A stretch of DNA of 64,000 nucleotides from JAYWGN01 sp043778255 (GCA_043778255.1 JAYWGN010000034.1:1-64000), one strand, 5' to 3'; counted from the stretch's first letter, positions 27,103 through 36,700 are shown. Translations and numbers: made by a program. The notes: generated from the letters alone by a model not told the origin.

Positions 27103-28235
27103 ACCATATTCCTAAATATCACTAATTTTTGTATTTCACTAGTGCCTTCGCCAATGGTACAAAGTTTGCTGTCCCTATAAAATTTTTCAACCGGAAAGTC
27201 TTTAGTATAGCCATATCCGCCAAATATTTGCACTGCTTCGGTACTAGCTTTTACTGCTACTTCACTAGCATAATATTTTGCAATAGCACTTTTCTGTGTT
27301 ACTTTTTCGCCACGGTTTTTGAGGTCGGCAGCTTGTAAGGTTAGTAGTTCGGCAGCTTCTATTTCGGTTGCCATATCGGCTAATTTAAAGCTTATACCCT
27401 GAAACTCAGCAATTGGTTTGCCAAACTGTTCCCTATCTTTTGCATATTGCAAAGCAGCTTGGTATGCACCTTTGGCTATGCCTACACTAAGTGCAGCTAT
27501 AGATATACGGCCACCATCCAATACTTTCATGGCTTGGTAAAATCCCTCGCCTACTTGGCCCAACCTTTGTGTATCGGGTATCACACAATTGTCAAATATA
27601 AGTTCGGCAGTTTCACTAGCTCTCATGCCTAGTTTATTTTCTTTTTTACCACCTTTAAAGCCAACGGTGTTTCGTTCCAATACAAATGCAGTACTATTGT
27701 TTTTGGTACGAGGCTCACCAGTACGGGCTATTACTACTATTACATCGCCACTTATGCCATGTGTTATCCAATTTTTAGTACCATTTATAATCCAATTATC
27801 GCCATCTTTAGTAGCGGTACATTGCATATTACTAGCATCACTTCCAGTATTAGCTTCGGTAAGTCCCCAAGCACCTATATGCTCTGCGGAGGCTAATTTT
27901 GGTAAATATTTTTGCTTTTGCTCCTCATTGCCAAATGCCAGTATATGCCCTGTACATAAGGAGTTGTGAGCAGCTACACTAAGCCCAATGCTACCACATA
28001 CTTTTGCAATTTCTACTATGGCATGGTAGTACTCAAAGTAGCCAAGCCCCGAGCCTCCATATTGCTCTGGCACTAGTACACCCATTATACCTAGCTTGCC
28101 TAACTCCTTAAATATTTCAGTGGGAAAATGCTGTGCCTCATCCCACTCCATTAGCTTTGGCTTTATATATTGGTGAGCAAAATCTTTAGCACTTTGTGCT
28201 ACTTGTATAGTTATTTCAGAGGTTTCAAAATTCAT
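27099..28235 (-). CDS. Acyl-CoA dehydrogenase
   Basis: A 378-residue flavoprotein. It has the AHNSLCTGHI segment, the FAD-contact region WGLTEANTGSDASNM, and a C-terminal IGEGTSEIQKLVIFRNMV containing the catalytic Glu in the short-chain/butyryl-CoA position. It would oxidise short or branched acyl-CoA and pass electrons to ETF. The chain-length preference cannot be fixed from sequence. A 14-15 bp tandem repeat lies 86 bp upstream. Confidence 0.92.
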   Translation of the reverse strand: MNFETSEITIQVAQSAKDFAHQYIKPKLMEWDEAQHFPTEIFKELGKLGIMGVLVPEQYGGSGLGYFEYYHAIVEIAKVCGSIGLSVAAHNSLCTGHILAFGNEEQKQKYLPKLASAEHIGAWGLTEANTGSDASNMQCTATKDGDNWIINGTKNWITHGISGDVIVVIARTGEPRTKNNSTAFVLERNTVGFKGGKKENKLGMRASETAELIFDNCVIPDTQRLGQVGEGFYQAMKVLDGGRISIAALSVGIAKGAYQAALQYAKDREQFGKPIAEFQGISFKLADMATEIEAAELLTLQAADLKNRGEKVTQKSAIAKYYASEVAVKASTEAVQIFGGYGYTKDFPVEKFYRDSKLCTIGEGTSEIQKLVIFRNMV

Positions 28236-28320
28236 AGTGTTCTAGTCTTTATTTTTTTTAAATAATAAAAAAAACCAAAGTAAAGAGTGCAAAAGAATTT
28301 GCTATCTTCAATTTGGTTGA

Positions 28321-28402
28321 GCAATCATAAACAAGCAATCGTTAAAACAGAAATCGTTATAAAAAAATCGTTGGCTTAGCAATCGTTAAGTGTGCAATCG
28401 AG
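28321..28402. repeat. Degenerate 14-15 bp tandem repeat (GCAATCGTTAA...)
   Basis: Six copies of a unit with core AATCGTT begin at about 28321, 28335, 28350, 28364, 28379 and 28394, so the period is 14-15 bp. It lies in the 279 bp gap upstream of the acyl-CoA dehydrogenase. Units are too short and too regular without spacers to be CRISPR. No other clear element was seen in this gap. Confidence 0.75.
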
Positions 28403-28514
28403 AAAAGCCAAATCTTTTACAAATATAAATTCTTTTTATTAATACTAACAAATGTTAGTTACTATTTTTTTAATAATAAATTAACATTGGCATTAAAAGT
28501 ACTGCAATGTGTTG

Positions 28515-29522
28515 CTAATCAATACTTATGTAAGGTGCTAATTTTTCAAAAATATTGTCCGTCATTAATGCCAATCGTTTCAAATCGGCTATTGTAGCAA
28601 ATTTGCCATGTTGGTTACGGTATTGCAACAAATTATTAGCTACAGGGTTAGGTAGGTATGGATGCCTCAAATCGTTAATAGTAGCCGTGTTTATATTTAT
28701 TTTGGTAAGCTCTTCGTTAGGGTTACATACCAAATTAGTTTTTATTTTTTCAAATGTACTGTCCTGCAAACCAAACGTTTCAGCTATTTGTTGAGTAGCA
28801 TTAAAGCCTCCTAATTTGTTGCGGTATTGCACTATTCGCCAAGCTAATTTGCTGCCAATGCCTGGTAGTTTTTGCCAAGTTAGGGTATCGGCTGTATTAA
28901 TATCTATTTTATAATTTGCATCTTTTTTGGTGTAGGTAGTTGTTGTAGTATTGGGCGGGTAGTTGTTGCTGTAACTAGCTGTGGTATTGCTTTGTGGCAT
29001 ATCTACATCATCTATTTGTATATAAGGTAGCAACCTTTGTTGTAGTGCGGGGCTTATGCCCCAAATCTTTTTTATATCATCTGCTGTTCTAAACCGTCCA
29101 CCTTTGCTTATATAGTTTTGTAGGGTTGTTATAGTTTTATCTTTAAGCCCCAGGTTTTTCCAGCCTTCGGCTGTAAGGGTATTAGGGTTAAATGCAAATA
29201 AGGAGGCATCCAAATTTTCCTGATCGTAATTTTTTTCAAAAGCTTTCCAATGTGGTGTATAATCACGGTAACTGCCATTATTTTGATCATCATAATTGCT
29301 AGCATATTTATTATTGTAGCGGTTAGTGGCTGTATCTTTTTGTAGTTGTAATTGTGCTAATTGTTGTTGTAGTTTGGGGTCAATTGTATGTAATTTATTT
29401 ACGGCAATATAGTTTAAGTAATAAGGTGCTATTATCAATAATATAATTAGGGTAAGTAGTACTATTATTCCTTTTCTTTCTTTTTTGGTAAATGCAAAAT
29501 ATTCAGCAATAGTTTCCTTCAT
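28515..29522 (-). CDS. Membrane-anchored helix-hairpin-helix (ComEA-like) protein
   Basis: A 335-residue protein with an N-terminal membrane helix (about residues 18-36), a Gln/Asn-rich linker and three HhH modules: GWKNLGLKDKTITTL, DINTADTLTWQKLPGIGSKL and NINTATINDLRHPYLPNP. The ComEA-like modules bind DNA without sequence specificity, consistent with a periplasm-facing DNA receptor for natural transformation. No com genes are adjacent, so this role is an inference from domain content. Confidence 0.82.
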   Translation of the reverse strand: MKETIAEYFAFTKKERKGIIVLLTLIILLIIAPYYLNYIAVNKLHTIDPKLQQQLAQLQLQKDTATNRYNNKYASNYDDQNNGSYRDYTPHWKAFEKNYDQENLDASLFAFNPNTLTAEGWKNLGLKDKTITTLQNYISKGGRFRTADDIKKIWGISPALQQRLLPYIQIDDVDMPQSNTTASYSNNYPPNTTTTTYTKKDANYKIDINTADTLTWQKLPGIGSKLAWRIVQYRNKLGGFNATQQIAETFGLQDSTFEKIKTNLVCNPNEELTKININTATINDLRHPYLPNPVANNLLQYRNQHGKFATIADLKRLALMTDNIFEKLAPYISID

Positions 29523-29645
29523 ATAGTAGTTATAACCAATGTAATAATTTTTTAATGTTGAAAGTTAAATTATTTTTTTAATATTTTGTGTTAATTACAT
29601 TAAATTTTATAAAGTATTTGCCTGTAATGTTATGTTTTATACAAC

Positions 29646-29653
29646 TATCTTTG
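29646..29653 (+). promoter_or_regulatory. Candidate -7 element TATCTTTG
   Basis: Exact match to TAnnTTTG, 20 bp before the ATG at 29673. A TTTG at 29617-29620 is a possible -33 element, but the spacing (25 bp) is longer than usual. Confidence 0.45.
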
Positions 29654-29672
29654 TTGCCAACAATTTACAGTT

Positions 29673-30347
29673 ATGAAATTTTACTTTTTATTTATTAGGT
29701 ATAGGTTTTGGATAGGTTTGGTATTTATGGCTTTAGCCATATGGGTTAATATTAGTTCAAGTTTTTGGGCAGCATTTCTATTATATTTATTAGGTGTAGG
29801 TTGTTTGTTCAGCCATTTCTTTTTTGGGCCACTGCGCCTTATACAAGCCGATATGGAAAGTGGCAATATGGAAGGTGCAAAAAAAGTGGTGGACTCTGTT
29901 TGGTTTCCTAATTTGTTGTTTAAACCCATACGTAGTGTATATTATACACTTAAAGGCAACATGGCTATGTTTACACAAGATTATGAAGGTGCCGAAACAA
30001 ACCTTAAAAAAGGCCAAAGCCTTATGGCAGGTAGTAGTGGTATGCTAGGTATGCCAATGAAAGAGGCACAAGGAGCCAATAACTTACAATTAGGTATGTT
30101 AGCCTTACAAAAAAACGACCAAAAGAAAGCCGAAGGTTATATACGCCAAGCACTTAAAGACGGCCTGCCCGATAAAGAAAACAAAGCAGTTGCCCTATTG
30201 CAAATGTGTAGTATAATGATGAATAGGAGAGAGTTTAGGGCAGCCAAGGATTTTTTTAAACGAGCCAAAGATCTTAAACCAACCAATAAAGAGGTAGTGG
30301 ATCAAATAAAGCAAATGGAAAAATATTTGAGCAGAATACCTGGCTAA
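29673..30347 (+). CDS. Membrane protein with TPR-like soluble domain
   Basis: A 224-residue protein with two hydrophobic segments (about 11-26 and 30-52), followed by a helical region with TPR-type repeats (GNMAMFTQDYEGAETNLKKG, LGMLALQKNDQKKAEGYI, MMNRREFRAAKDFFKRA). The layout suggests a membrane-tethered scaffold facing the cytoplasm. No specific partner is indicated; the genes on both sides face it or diverge from it. Confidence 0.75.
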   Translation: MKFYFLFIRYRFWIGLVFMALAIWVNISSSFWAAFLLYLLGVGCLFSHFFFGPLRLIQADMESGNMEGAKKVVDSVWFPNLLFKPIRSVYYTLKGNMAMFTQDYEGAETNLKKGQSLMAGSSGMLGMPMKEAQGANNLQLGMLALQKNDQKKAEGYIRQALKDGLPDKENKAVALLQMCSIMMNRREFRAAKDFFKRAKDLKPTNKEVVDQIKQMEKYLSRIPG

Positions 30348-30421
30348 TGCTATTAGGTTTACTATACTTTTATTTGTAAATAATGTTGTTGCTACACTAC
30401 TATTTAATACACTATTAGGGT

Positions 30422-30461
30422 AGCATATTAGTATATTATCAAATTAGCACATTAGCTAATT
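30422..30461. repeat. Five 8-nt tandem units, A(G/T)CAnATT family
   Basis: Units AGCATATT, AGTATATT, ATCAAATT, AGCACATT and AGCTAATT follow each other without gap between a plus-strand and a minus-strand gene. The same octamer family is found at 40447-40526 and, reversed, at 43671-43699. Confidence 0.8.
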
Positions 30462-30488
30462 TTTATTTCCTTCATTTCTTAATTGGCT

Positions 30489-31763
30489 TTAGTACACTAC
30501 TAATTCATAAAAATCTTCTTTATTCAAATATTTATTGGCAAGTTCTTGTATACGTTTTGGAGTAATGGTTTTTATAGTGTTTATATAATCGTAAAAGTAT
30601 TGCGAGGTTAACCCATTTAAGCTGTACATTTTATAACGGCCTATTAATTGAAATGGCCCATCGAGGTCGCCGAGTATTTGCCCCATCATATAATTTTGTA
30701 CAAGTTGTAATTCCTCCTCATCTATCAATACTGTTTTAAGTATTTCCATTTCTTTATACACTTCCTCAATAGTAGCAAGGCTTACATCTTTACCTGCTTC
30801 GGTGCTTATAACCCAAGCTGTTTGTTTGCTATGGTTTTGTACGTAGCTGTGTATGCCGTAAGTGTAGCCTTTATCTTCTCGTATATTAGTCATAAGCCTA
30901 CTACCAAAAAAACCACCTAATATATTGTTTAGTACCATACACTCTTTAAAGTCGCTGTGGTGGCGGTTTACAAATGGCCTAGCTATACGTATAGCACCTT
31001 GTACGGAGGTTTCATCGTTAGTTATACTATACTTTTTGGTAGTATTGGGTTCATATTTATAGGTACTTATATGGTTAGTTGTTGGTACAGGGCTTTGCCC
31101 AAATGTTTGGTTGAGTAATGCTTTAATATTGGCAGGTAGCACACCTGCAACAAATATTTTGAACCCTGCATTTTTGTAATATTGGTTATAAAAGCCCAAA
31201 CAGTCCTGCTGTGTAATAGCTAAATAATCTGCTTCGCTGCTATGCCTGCCGTAAGGGTGTTCGGCACCATACAAGTACACATCTATTAGTCGGTTAGCTA
31301 CAAAATCACCTTTTTGCAAATTCATTTTAAGCCTTTGCAAACTATTTTGAGTAAATATTTCTAACTCCTTTTGAGGCATTGTACTGTTATAAATAACGTC
31401 GTACAATATGGGTAACAATGCCTCGGTATGTTTGGTAAGGGTGTGTAGGCTTATATTGGCATACTCAGCACCGGCACCACGGTTAAGGTAAGCACCATAG
31501 TAATCAGCGGCTTCGTTTATTTCAAAAGCCGTTTTGGTAGTAGTACCACATTTAAGCAAATGGCTTACTACACCACTTACCAGGTTTTTGGTTTCGTACA
31601 CATTGCCTGCTTCAAACACTATATCAATTAATAGTACATCTTGCTTACCTGCTTCAATGCTACAAACAGTTATCCCATTATCGAGGGTATAATTTTCGGC
31701 ATCTTTAAGGGTAAGGGTAAGGTCGGCGGTATTAGTTATGGGTGGTGGTATGGTACGGTTCAT
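30489..31763 (-). CDS. M16 peptidase-like subunit without the zinc motif
   Basis: A 424-residue M16B-like protein. Where active members carry HxxEH, this one reads VVSHLLKCGT, so the zinc ligands are missing, while the C-terminal half keeps GSRLMTNIREDKGYTYG with the substrate-binding Arg/Tyr. This is the typical inactive partner of a heterodimeric M16B protease. The active partner ends 49 bp upstream. ATG 31763 is chosen; a longer frame would overlap the upstream gene by 62 bp. Confidence 0.88.
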   Translation of the reverse strand: MNRTIPPPITNTADLTLTLKDAENYTLDNGITVCSIEAGKQDVLLIDIVFEAGNVYETKNLVSGVVSHLLKCGTTTKTAFEINEAADYYGAYLNRGAGAEYANISLHTLTKHTEALLPILYDVIYNSTMPQKELEIFTQNSLQRLKMNLQKGDFVANRLIDVYLYGAEHPYGRHSSEADYLAITQQDCLGFYNQYYKNAGFKIFVAGVLPANIKALLNQTFGQSPVPTTNHISTYKYEPNTTKKYSITNDETSVQGAIRIARPFVNRHHSDFKECMVLNNILGGFFGSRLMTNIREDKGYTYGIHSYVQNHSKQTAWVISTEAGKDVSLATIEEVYKEMEILKTVLIDEEELQLVQNYMMGQILGDLDGPFQLIGRYKMYSLNGLTSQYFYDYINTIKTITPKRIQELANKYLNKEDFYELVVY

Positions 31764-31812
31764 TTTGTTGGTGTGTAATGGTTTTTTAATTTTTTTTACA
31801 AAAAAATATAAA

Positions 31813-33066
31813 TTAAGATGCTGTTGCCACTTGCTCACTAATATAATACAAAGTGTTGCTATTATTTGCTTCAAATATTATATTGCACTCCTCCAATATT
31901 TGTTGGGCGGTTACTTGTTGGTATTTGCCCAATTCAGTATTCATTAGTTCAGCATCGCCAAGTAGTTCGTATAGTGCTAGGCTATTGGCTCTACTGGCTA
32001 CACTCATATCTTCAAAGGCTATTATACTTTCGGTTTTATTTTTTACCTTTTCCAATTCGGCATTGCTTATTAGTGTGGTTTTAAGTAGCTGTAGCTCTTT
32101 CTCTACTGCCATTTCAGCCAATTCAATGGTTACACCGTGTACCAATTTGCCACTTATAGTTAGTAGGCCAGCCTCCAGTGTACCCATGTGGTAGCAATCA
32201 ATATTGGCAAACAATTGTTGCTCTTTTACCAGGGCTTGGTGTAAGCGGCTACTGCCACCACCACTTAGTATTTCGGTTATAAGGTCGGCTATGTAATAGC
32301 GGTCGTCCAACCTACTATATATATGCCAACATTTGTAGTAAGCAGTTACAGGCACATTTGCATTTACTATCAGTTGTCGAGGTTCCGTTTGTTTGGGTTC
32401 TTGTGGCAATGCTCTATTATACTTATTGCCACTAGGTATGGTGCCAAACCATTTTTCTACCAAAGGCTTTGCTGTAGCAAGGTTTATGTTGCCCGCCAAT
32501 ACAAGTATAGCATTACAAGGTGTATAGTGCTTCGCAAAAAAGTTTTTTACATCCTGCAAAGTGGCATTTTCTACATGGCTTAATTCCTCCCCAATGGTCA
32601 TCCATTTATAAGGATGGGTAGTATAAGCCATTTTTCGCATTTTGTGCCATATATCGCCGTAGGGTTTATTAATATAATGCTCTTTAAACTCTTCACATAC
32701 TACTTTACGTTGCACATCAAGGCTTTTTTTGCTAAAGGCAAGGCTTAGCATACGGTCGCTTTCCAGCCACAAGGCTGTTTCAATATTTTGAGCAGGTAGG
32801 GTGCAATAGTAGTTAGTAAAGTCGTTGGTAGTGTAAGCATTGTTTTCGCCACCGGCCATTTGTAATGGGTCGTCATATTCTGGTATATTTATACTACCTC
32901 CAAACATGAGGTGTTCAAACAAGTGTGCAAACCCTGTTTGGCTGGGGTTTTCGTCTCTTGCTCCTACATCGTACAGTATATTAAGGGTTACCATTGGTGT
33001 AGCAGTATCTTCGTGTATAATTACTCGTAAGCCATTGTGGAGTGTAAATTTATCGTAGCTAATCAT
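31813..33066 (-). CDS. M16 family zinc peptidase, active subunit
   Basis: A 417-residue inverzincin. HLFEHLMF supplies HxxEH at about residues 47-51, and the distal zinc Glu is in VVCEEFKEHY. The N-terminal KFTLHNGLRVIIHEDTATPMV is typical of the mitochondrial-processing-peptidase-like M16B group. No signal peptide is evident. With the downstream inactive paralogue it should form a peptide-degrading heterodimer. Confidence 0.92.
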   Translation of the reverse strand: MISYDKFTLHNGLRVIIHEDTATPMVTLNILYDVGARDENPSQTGFAHLFEHLMFGGSINIPEYDDPLQMAGGENNAYTTNDFTNYYCTLPAQNIETALWLESDRMLSLAFSKKSLDVQRKVVCEEFKEHYINKPYGDIWHKMRKMAYTTHPYKWMTIGEELSHVENATLQDVKNFFAKHYTPCNAILVLAGNINLATAKPLVEKWFGTIPSGNKYNRALPQEPKQTEPRQLIVNANVPVTAYYKCWHIYSRLDDRYYIADLITEILSGGGSSRLHQALVKEQQLFANIDCYHMGTLEAGLLTISGKLVHGVTIELAEMAVEKELQLLKTTLISNAELEKVKNKTESIIAFEDMSVASRANSLALYELLGDAELMNTELGKYQQVTAQQILEECNIIFEANNSNTLYYISEQVATAS

Positions 33067-33198
33067 ACTGCAAATTTACGAAGTTCGGTTGGGGTAGTTA
33101 TAACTATTTTGCGAAGCAATAAATAAAAAGCAATAAATAAATTTACCCCTTTATGTAATCCGTTATTTTTTTGCATCTCTGTTAGCAAACAGTATTTT

Positions 33199-35571
33199 AT
33201 GTATAGCAATCATAAATGGGATGCTCGGTATTTTCAAATTTTATTTCAACTTACATTTTTGGGTTATGGCATTGTGTACTTAAGTTGGCAGCCTAATTGG
33301 GCATTATTTGCTACCTACATAATAGTAGCATTAGCCACACAATGGCTAGCCGATAGCCTTACAGCAAGAGCCGTACAACCAATTATAGGCAACAAAAGTT
33401 TTATGTACAAAGGTGGCTTAAGTGCATTAATAAGTGCTGCAAGTTTATGCTTACTACTCAAAACAAATGAGTTGTACATAGGTGCATTGGCAAGTGTTAT
33501 AAGTATTGGTAGCAAGTATGTGTTTCGTATTGGAGGCAAGCATATATTTAACCCATCGGCATTAGGTATAGTAGCAGTATTGTATGGCACTAGTAATGCT
33601 TGGCTATTGCCCTCACAGTGGGGCTTTAGTGCCACTATATTATTTATGGTGGCTACACTAGGCATTATAGTAATTACTAAGGTACAAAAGCTCGATGTTT
33701 GTTTTGCATTTTTACTTACATTTTTGGGGTTGCTATATTACCGTCAAGTTATTTATTTACATTGGTCGGTCGATGTATTTTGGCAATCCATGAGTACAGG
33801 TAGTTTATTATTATTTAGTTTTTTTATGATAAGCGATCCCAAAACTGCACCCAACCATAAGTATGCCCGTGTACTGTGGGGTATTGCTATAGGTGCTACT
33901 GCTTATTACTTTACCATATACCAATTTGTACAAGCTGCACCTATTAAGGTACTAGTATTGTTAGCACCATTAGTGCCATTGTTTAATGCCCTTACGGGCA
34001 AAAATAAAAACATTTTCCTCAACTTAATAAACAATTTTAAATTAAAAATTATGCAAACAAATCACAAAATTGAACTGCCCAATATGGGCAAAAAAATTAC
34101 CGCAATTATCATTTTATTTTTATGTGTAAATAGCGACCTATGGAGCTTTTGCGGCTTTTATGTAGCCAAGGCCGACGGTACTATTAAAAACAAAACTAGC
34201 CAAGTTATAATGGTACGAGATGGCAACAAAAATGTAGTAACCATGTATAATGATTACAAAGGCGAATTTAAAGATTTTGCCATGGTAATACCTGTACCTA
34301 CAATATTAAAACAAAATGATATTAAAGTAGTAGATCAAAATATATTTACAATACTTAACGATTACAGCAAACCAAGGCTAGTAGAGTACTGGGACCAAAA
34401 CCCTTGTAATTTATATGACAATTATTATAACAGAAAAAATATGTCAGCAAGTGAAGTAATTGTTACTGGAGTTGGAAAACGAAGTGCCAAAGACAAAGCA
34501 GCCGTTATCATAGAAGCACAGTATATTGTAGGCGAATACGATATACTTATACTTAGTGCTAAAGAAAGTGGTGGGCTTAAAAACTGGCTTTTAGCCAACG
34601 GCTATAAACTGCCACCAGGTGCGGAGGAAGTATTGGAACCTTATATAAAAAGTAACCTCAAGTTTTTTGTGGTAAAGGTAAATATGGAAGCAAAGAAAAA
34701 ACTACCTGGCGATTACTTACGCCCATTGCAAATCACTTTTAATTCGCCTAAGTTTATGTTGCCTATAAGGCTTGGTATGGCTAATGCCGATGGCGATCAG
34801 GATATGATAGTATATGCATTTACCAAAAAAGGAAGAGTAGAATGTACCAACTACCGTACAGCAAGTTTGCCTACTGGCAATAATGTGCCGCTGTTTGTGA
34901 AAGATGATTTTGGAAAATTTTACAGTACCCTATTTGAAAATCAGTGGCAAAAAGAAGGTAAAAATGTAGCTATGCTAGAGTATGCATGGAATGTAACACC
35001 CAACCCCAATATAATGAAATGCGACCCTTGTGTAGCAACCGTACCAACAGCTGCCGACCTTGTACAGGCTGGGGTTTGGTGGCTTAATAGCCCAACTAAT
35101 TATAACAATTATGATGATGTAGAAAACGATGAAGAAAACCTCACTAAAGATGTATATTTTACACGGTTACATATAAGGTACAACAGAGCCAACTTTGCAC
35201 AAGACCTCAACTTTATGTACACCCCCAACAAAGAAAACTACCAAGCAAGGTATGTAATTAACCATCCTGCCGAAGGTGATTTTAGTTGTACAGCTGGTAC
35301 TGAGTATTTAAAAAAATTAAAACAACGCCGTAAAGAAGAACTCATACAATTACAACACTTAACCGGCAAAACCTACAGCCAATATACTTTGGCAAGTACT
35401 ACAAATGAAGAAAATAGCAATGTGGCTAACAGCGACGCCACTTACGCCAAAGCAGCTATAGGCTTACAATACACTACAAATAATTCTACTAATTATGGCT
35501 TGTTAGCCTTAAGCTTGTTAGCCATAGGAGCAATAATTTATGTAAAACAAAAATCAATTGTGCATATTTAA
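33199..35571 (+). CDS. RnfD/NqrB-like membrane domain fused to DUF2330
   Basis: A 790-residue two-part protein. Residues 1-265 are a polytopic RnfD/NqrB-like domain with the landmarks GGKHIFNPSALGI and MISDPKTAPNHKYA. Residues 285-790 begin with a second signal-like helix (KKITAIIILFLCVN) and continue as DUF2330 (CGFYVAKADGTI, VRDGNKNVVTMYNDYKG, MVIPVPTILK, RLVEYWDQNPC), ending in a C-terminal helix. RnfD/NqrB subunits carry flavin and pass electrons across membranes; DUF2330 has no known function. The linker (about 267-284) is encoded by DNA that looks like intergenic sequence, and an ATG in a good start context lies at 34051. A genuine fusion, or two proteins from one frame, are both possible. 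Confidence 0.82.
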   Translation: MYSNHKWDARYFQILFQLTFLGYGIVYLSWQPNWALFATYIIVALATQWLADSLTARAVQPIIGNKSFMYKGGLSALISAASLCLLLKTNELYIGALASVISIGSKYVFRIGGKHIFNPSALGIVAVLYGTSNAWLLPSQWGFSATILFMVATLGIIVITKVQKLDVCFAFLLTFLGLLYYRQVIYLHWSVDVFWQSMSTGSLLLFSFFMISDPKTAPNHKYARVLWGIAIGATAYYFTIYQFVQAAPIKVLVLLAPLVPLFNALTGKNKNIFLNLINNFKLKIMQTNHKIELPNMGKKITAIIILFLCVNSDLWSFCGFYVAKADGTIKNKTSQVIMVRDGNKNVVTMYNDYKGEFKDFAMVIPVPTILKQNDIKVVDQNIFTILNDYSKPRLVEYWDQNPCNLYDNYYNRKNMSASEVIVTGVGKRSAKDKAAVIIEAQYIVGEYDILILSAKESGGLKNWLLANGYKLPPGAEEVLEPYIKSNLKFFVVKVNMEAKKKLPGDYLRPLQITFNSPKFMLPIRLGMANADGDQDMIVYAFTKKGRVECTNYRTASLPTGNNVPLFVKDDFGKFYSTLFENQWQKEGKNVAMLEYAWNVTPNPNIMKCDPCVATVPTAADLVQAGVWWLNSPTNYNNYDDVENDEENLTKDVYFTRLHIRYNRANFAQDLNFMYTPNKENYQARYVINHPAEGDFSCTAGTEYLKKLKQRRKEELIQLQHLTGKTYSQYTLASTTNEENSNVANSDATYAKAAIGLQYTTNNSTNYGLLALSLLAIGAIIYVKQKSIVHI

Positions 35572-35600
35572 AAAATCATAATAAGTTAAATAAATTGAAG

Positions 35601-35639
35601 ATGGTTTGCAATAGATAATACTTGCAAACCATTTTTTTA
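35601..35639 (+). terminator. Strong intrinsic terminator
   Basis: Perfect 11-bp stem ATGGTTTGCAA / TTGCAAACCAT around a 10-nt loop (35601-35632), followed by TTTTTTTAT. It closes the RnfD-DUF2330 gene. Confidence 0.9.
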
Positions 35640-35678
35640 TAGCAGTGTACTATACATTTTCTCAATTTTTTTTATGGA

Positions 35679-35710
35679 ATCTTAGCATCAATTCATCTTA
35701 GCATAAATTC
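35679..35710. promoter_or_regulatory. Two 16-bp direct repeats upstream of the TonB cluster
   Basis: ATCTTAGCAT(C/A)AATTC occurs twice head to tail (35679-35694 and 35695-35710), with 15 of 16 bases identical, about 95 bp before the tonB-like start. Two helical-turn-spaced copies could be an activator site; this is inferred only from repetition. Confidence 0.4.
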
Positions 35711-35805
35711 CAGCGCTGGTTTTTTTTGTAGAATATTAAACAATTTTCCACCTATTATTTATTGAAAAAAAAATAATGGGTTAACACACAATTAAAACCT
35801 CTATT

Positions 35806-36633
35806 ATGCAACAGCAACAAATATTACAAGCCAGTTATTTAGATATTTTGTTTGAATACAAAAACAAAAACTATGGTGCATACCAACTCCGCAAATCGTA
35901 CAATGTAAGGCTATACAAAGCTATTAGTATTACACTACTATTAGCAGTAGGTGTGGTGCTTTTGTTATCGTCATTTAAGCCAAAGGCTAACATAAATGTA
36001 TTAGTAAAACCTCCCATAATAACTTCAACAATTGCTATACCTCGTACCAAAGAAACTCCAAAAAATAAACAACCTAAAACTACTACCACCAAAGCAATAA
36101 AACCAAACACTAAAGTATATGCTCAACCCAATTTAGTAACCGAAGCAGTAGAAGCTACACTTGCTAATGCTACTGCAGTACCTACACCTATAACTACTGC
36201 CAATGGTGGCGAACCCTCCGATGGCGATTTGCCTCCAAGCCAAGGTGGCGGTACAGATACTATTGCAACTGCAAAGCCAATAATACTACCACCCACAATA
36301 GTAGAAAATAATACACCAATGGACGACCCAGATATTGCTGCAAGTTACCCTGGCGGAAAAAAAGCATTGGCGCTATACTTACAACAAAAGTTAGAAAGTG
36401 AAACAGTAGAAAATGGGGAACCCAAAAAAATAATAGTAATATTTATTGTAGAAAAAGATGGCTCAATAACCAACGTAAGTACACAAAATAATAACGACCA
36501 ACAATTTGTTGCCAAAACCATAAAAGCATTTAACCAAATGAAAAAATGGATACCAGCAACCGAGCATAAAGAATTAGTAAGGCAATATATAGCCATACCA
36601 GTTACCATTACACCAAATGATGAGGAGCAATAA
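35806..36633 (+). CDS. TonB-family energy transducer
   Basis: A 275-residue protein with a short cytoplasmic start (YLDILFEYKNKNYGAYQLRK, typical of Bacteroidota TonB), one membrane helix (about 43-60), a Pro/Thr/Lys-rich periplasmic spacer (about 75-170) and a C-terminal TonB domain (KIIVIFIVEKDGSITNVS, then FNQMKKWIPA). It passes proton-motive force to outer-membrane receptors. No exbB/exbD is adjacent, so the motor must be encoded elsewhere. First gene of a four-gene cluster. Confidence 0.9.
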   Translation: MQQQQILQASYLDILFEYKNKNYGAYQLRKSYNVRLYKAISITLLLAVGVVLLLSSFKPKANINVLVKPPIITSTIAIPRTKETPKNKQPKTTTTKAIKPNTKVYAQPNLVTEAVEATLANATAVPTPITTANGGEPSDGDLPPSQGGGTDTIATAKPIILPPTIVENNTPMDDPDIAASYPGGKKALALYLQQKLESETVENGEPKKIIVIFIVEKDGSITNVSTQNNNDQQFVAKTIKAFNQMKKWIPATEHKELVRQYIAIPVTITPNDEEQ

Positions 36634-36700
36634 TTTACAAATATTTTATAGCAATTATGTTAATTATCATTTATCTTGCTTACCCAAACCTTAGTATATA

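Noticed and set aside
28321..28402. CRISPR-like or attachment-site repeat
   Set aside because: The 14-15 bp units have no spacers, and no integrase or cas gene is nearby.
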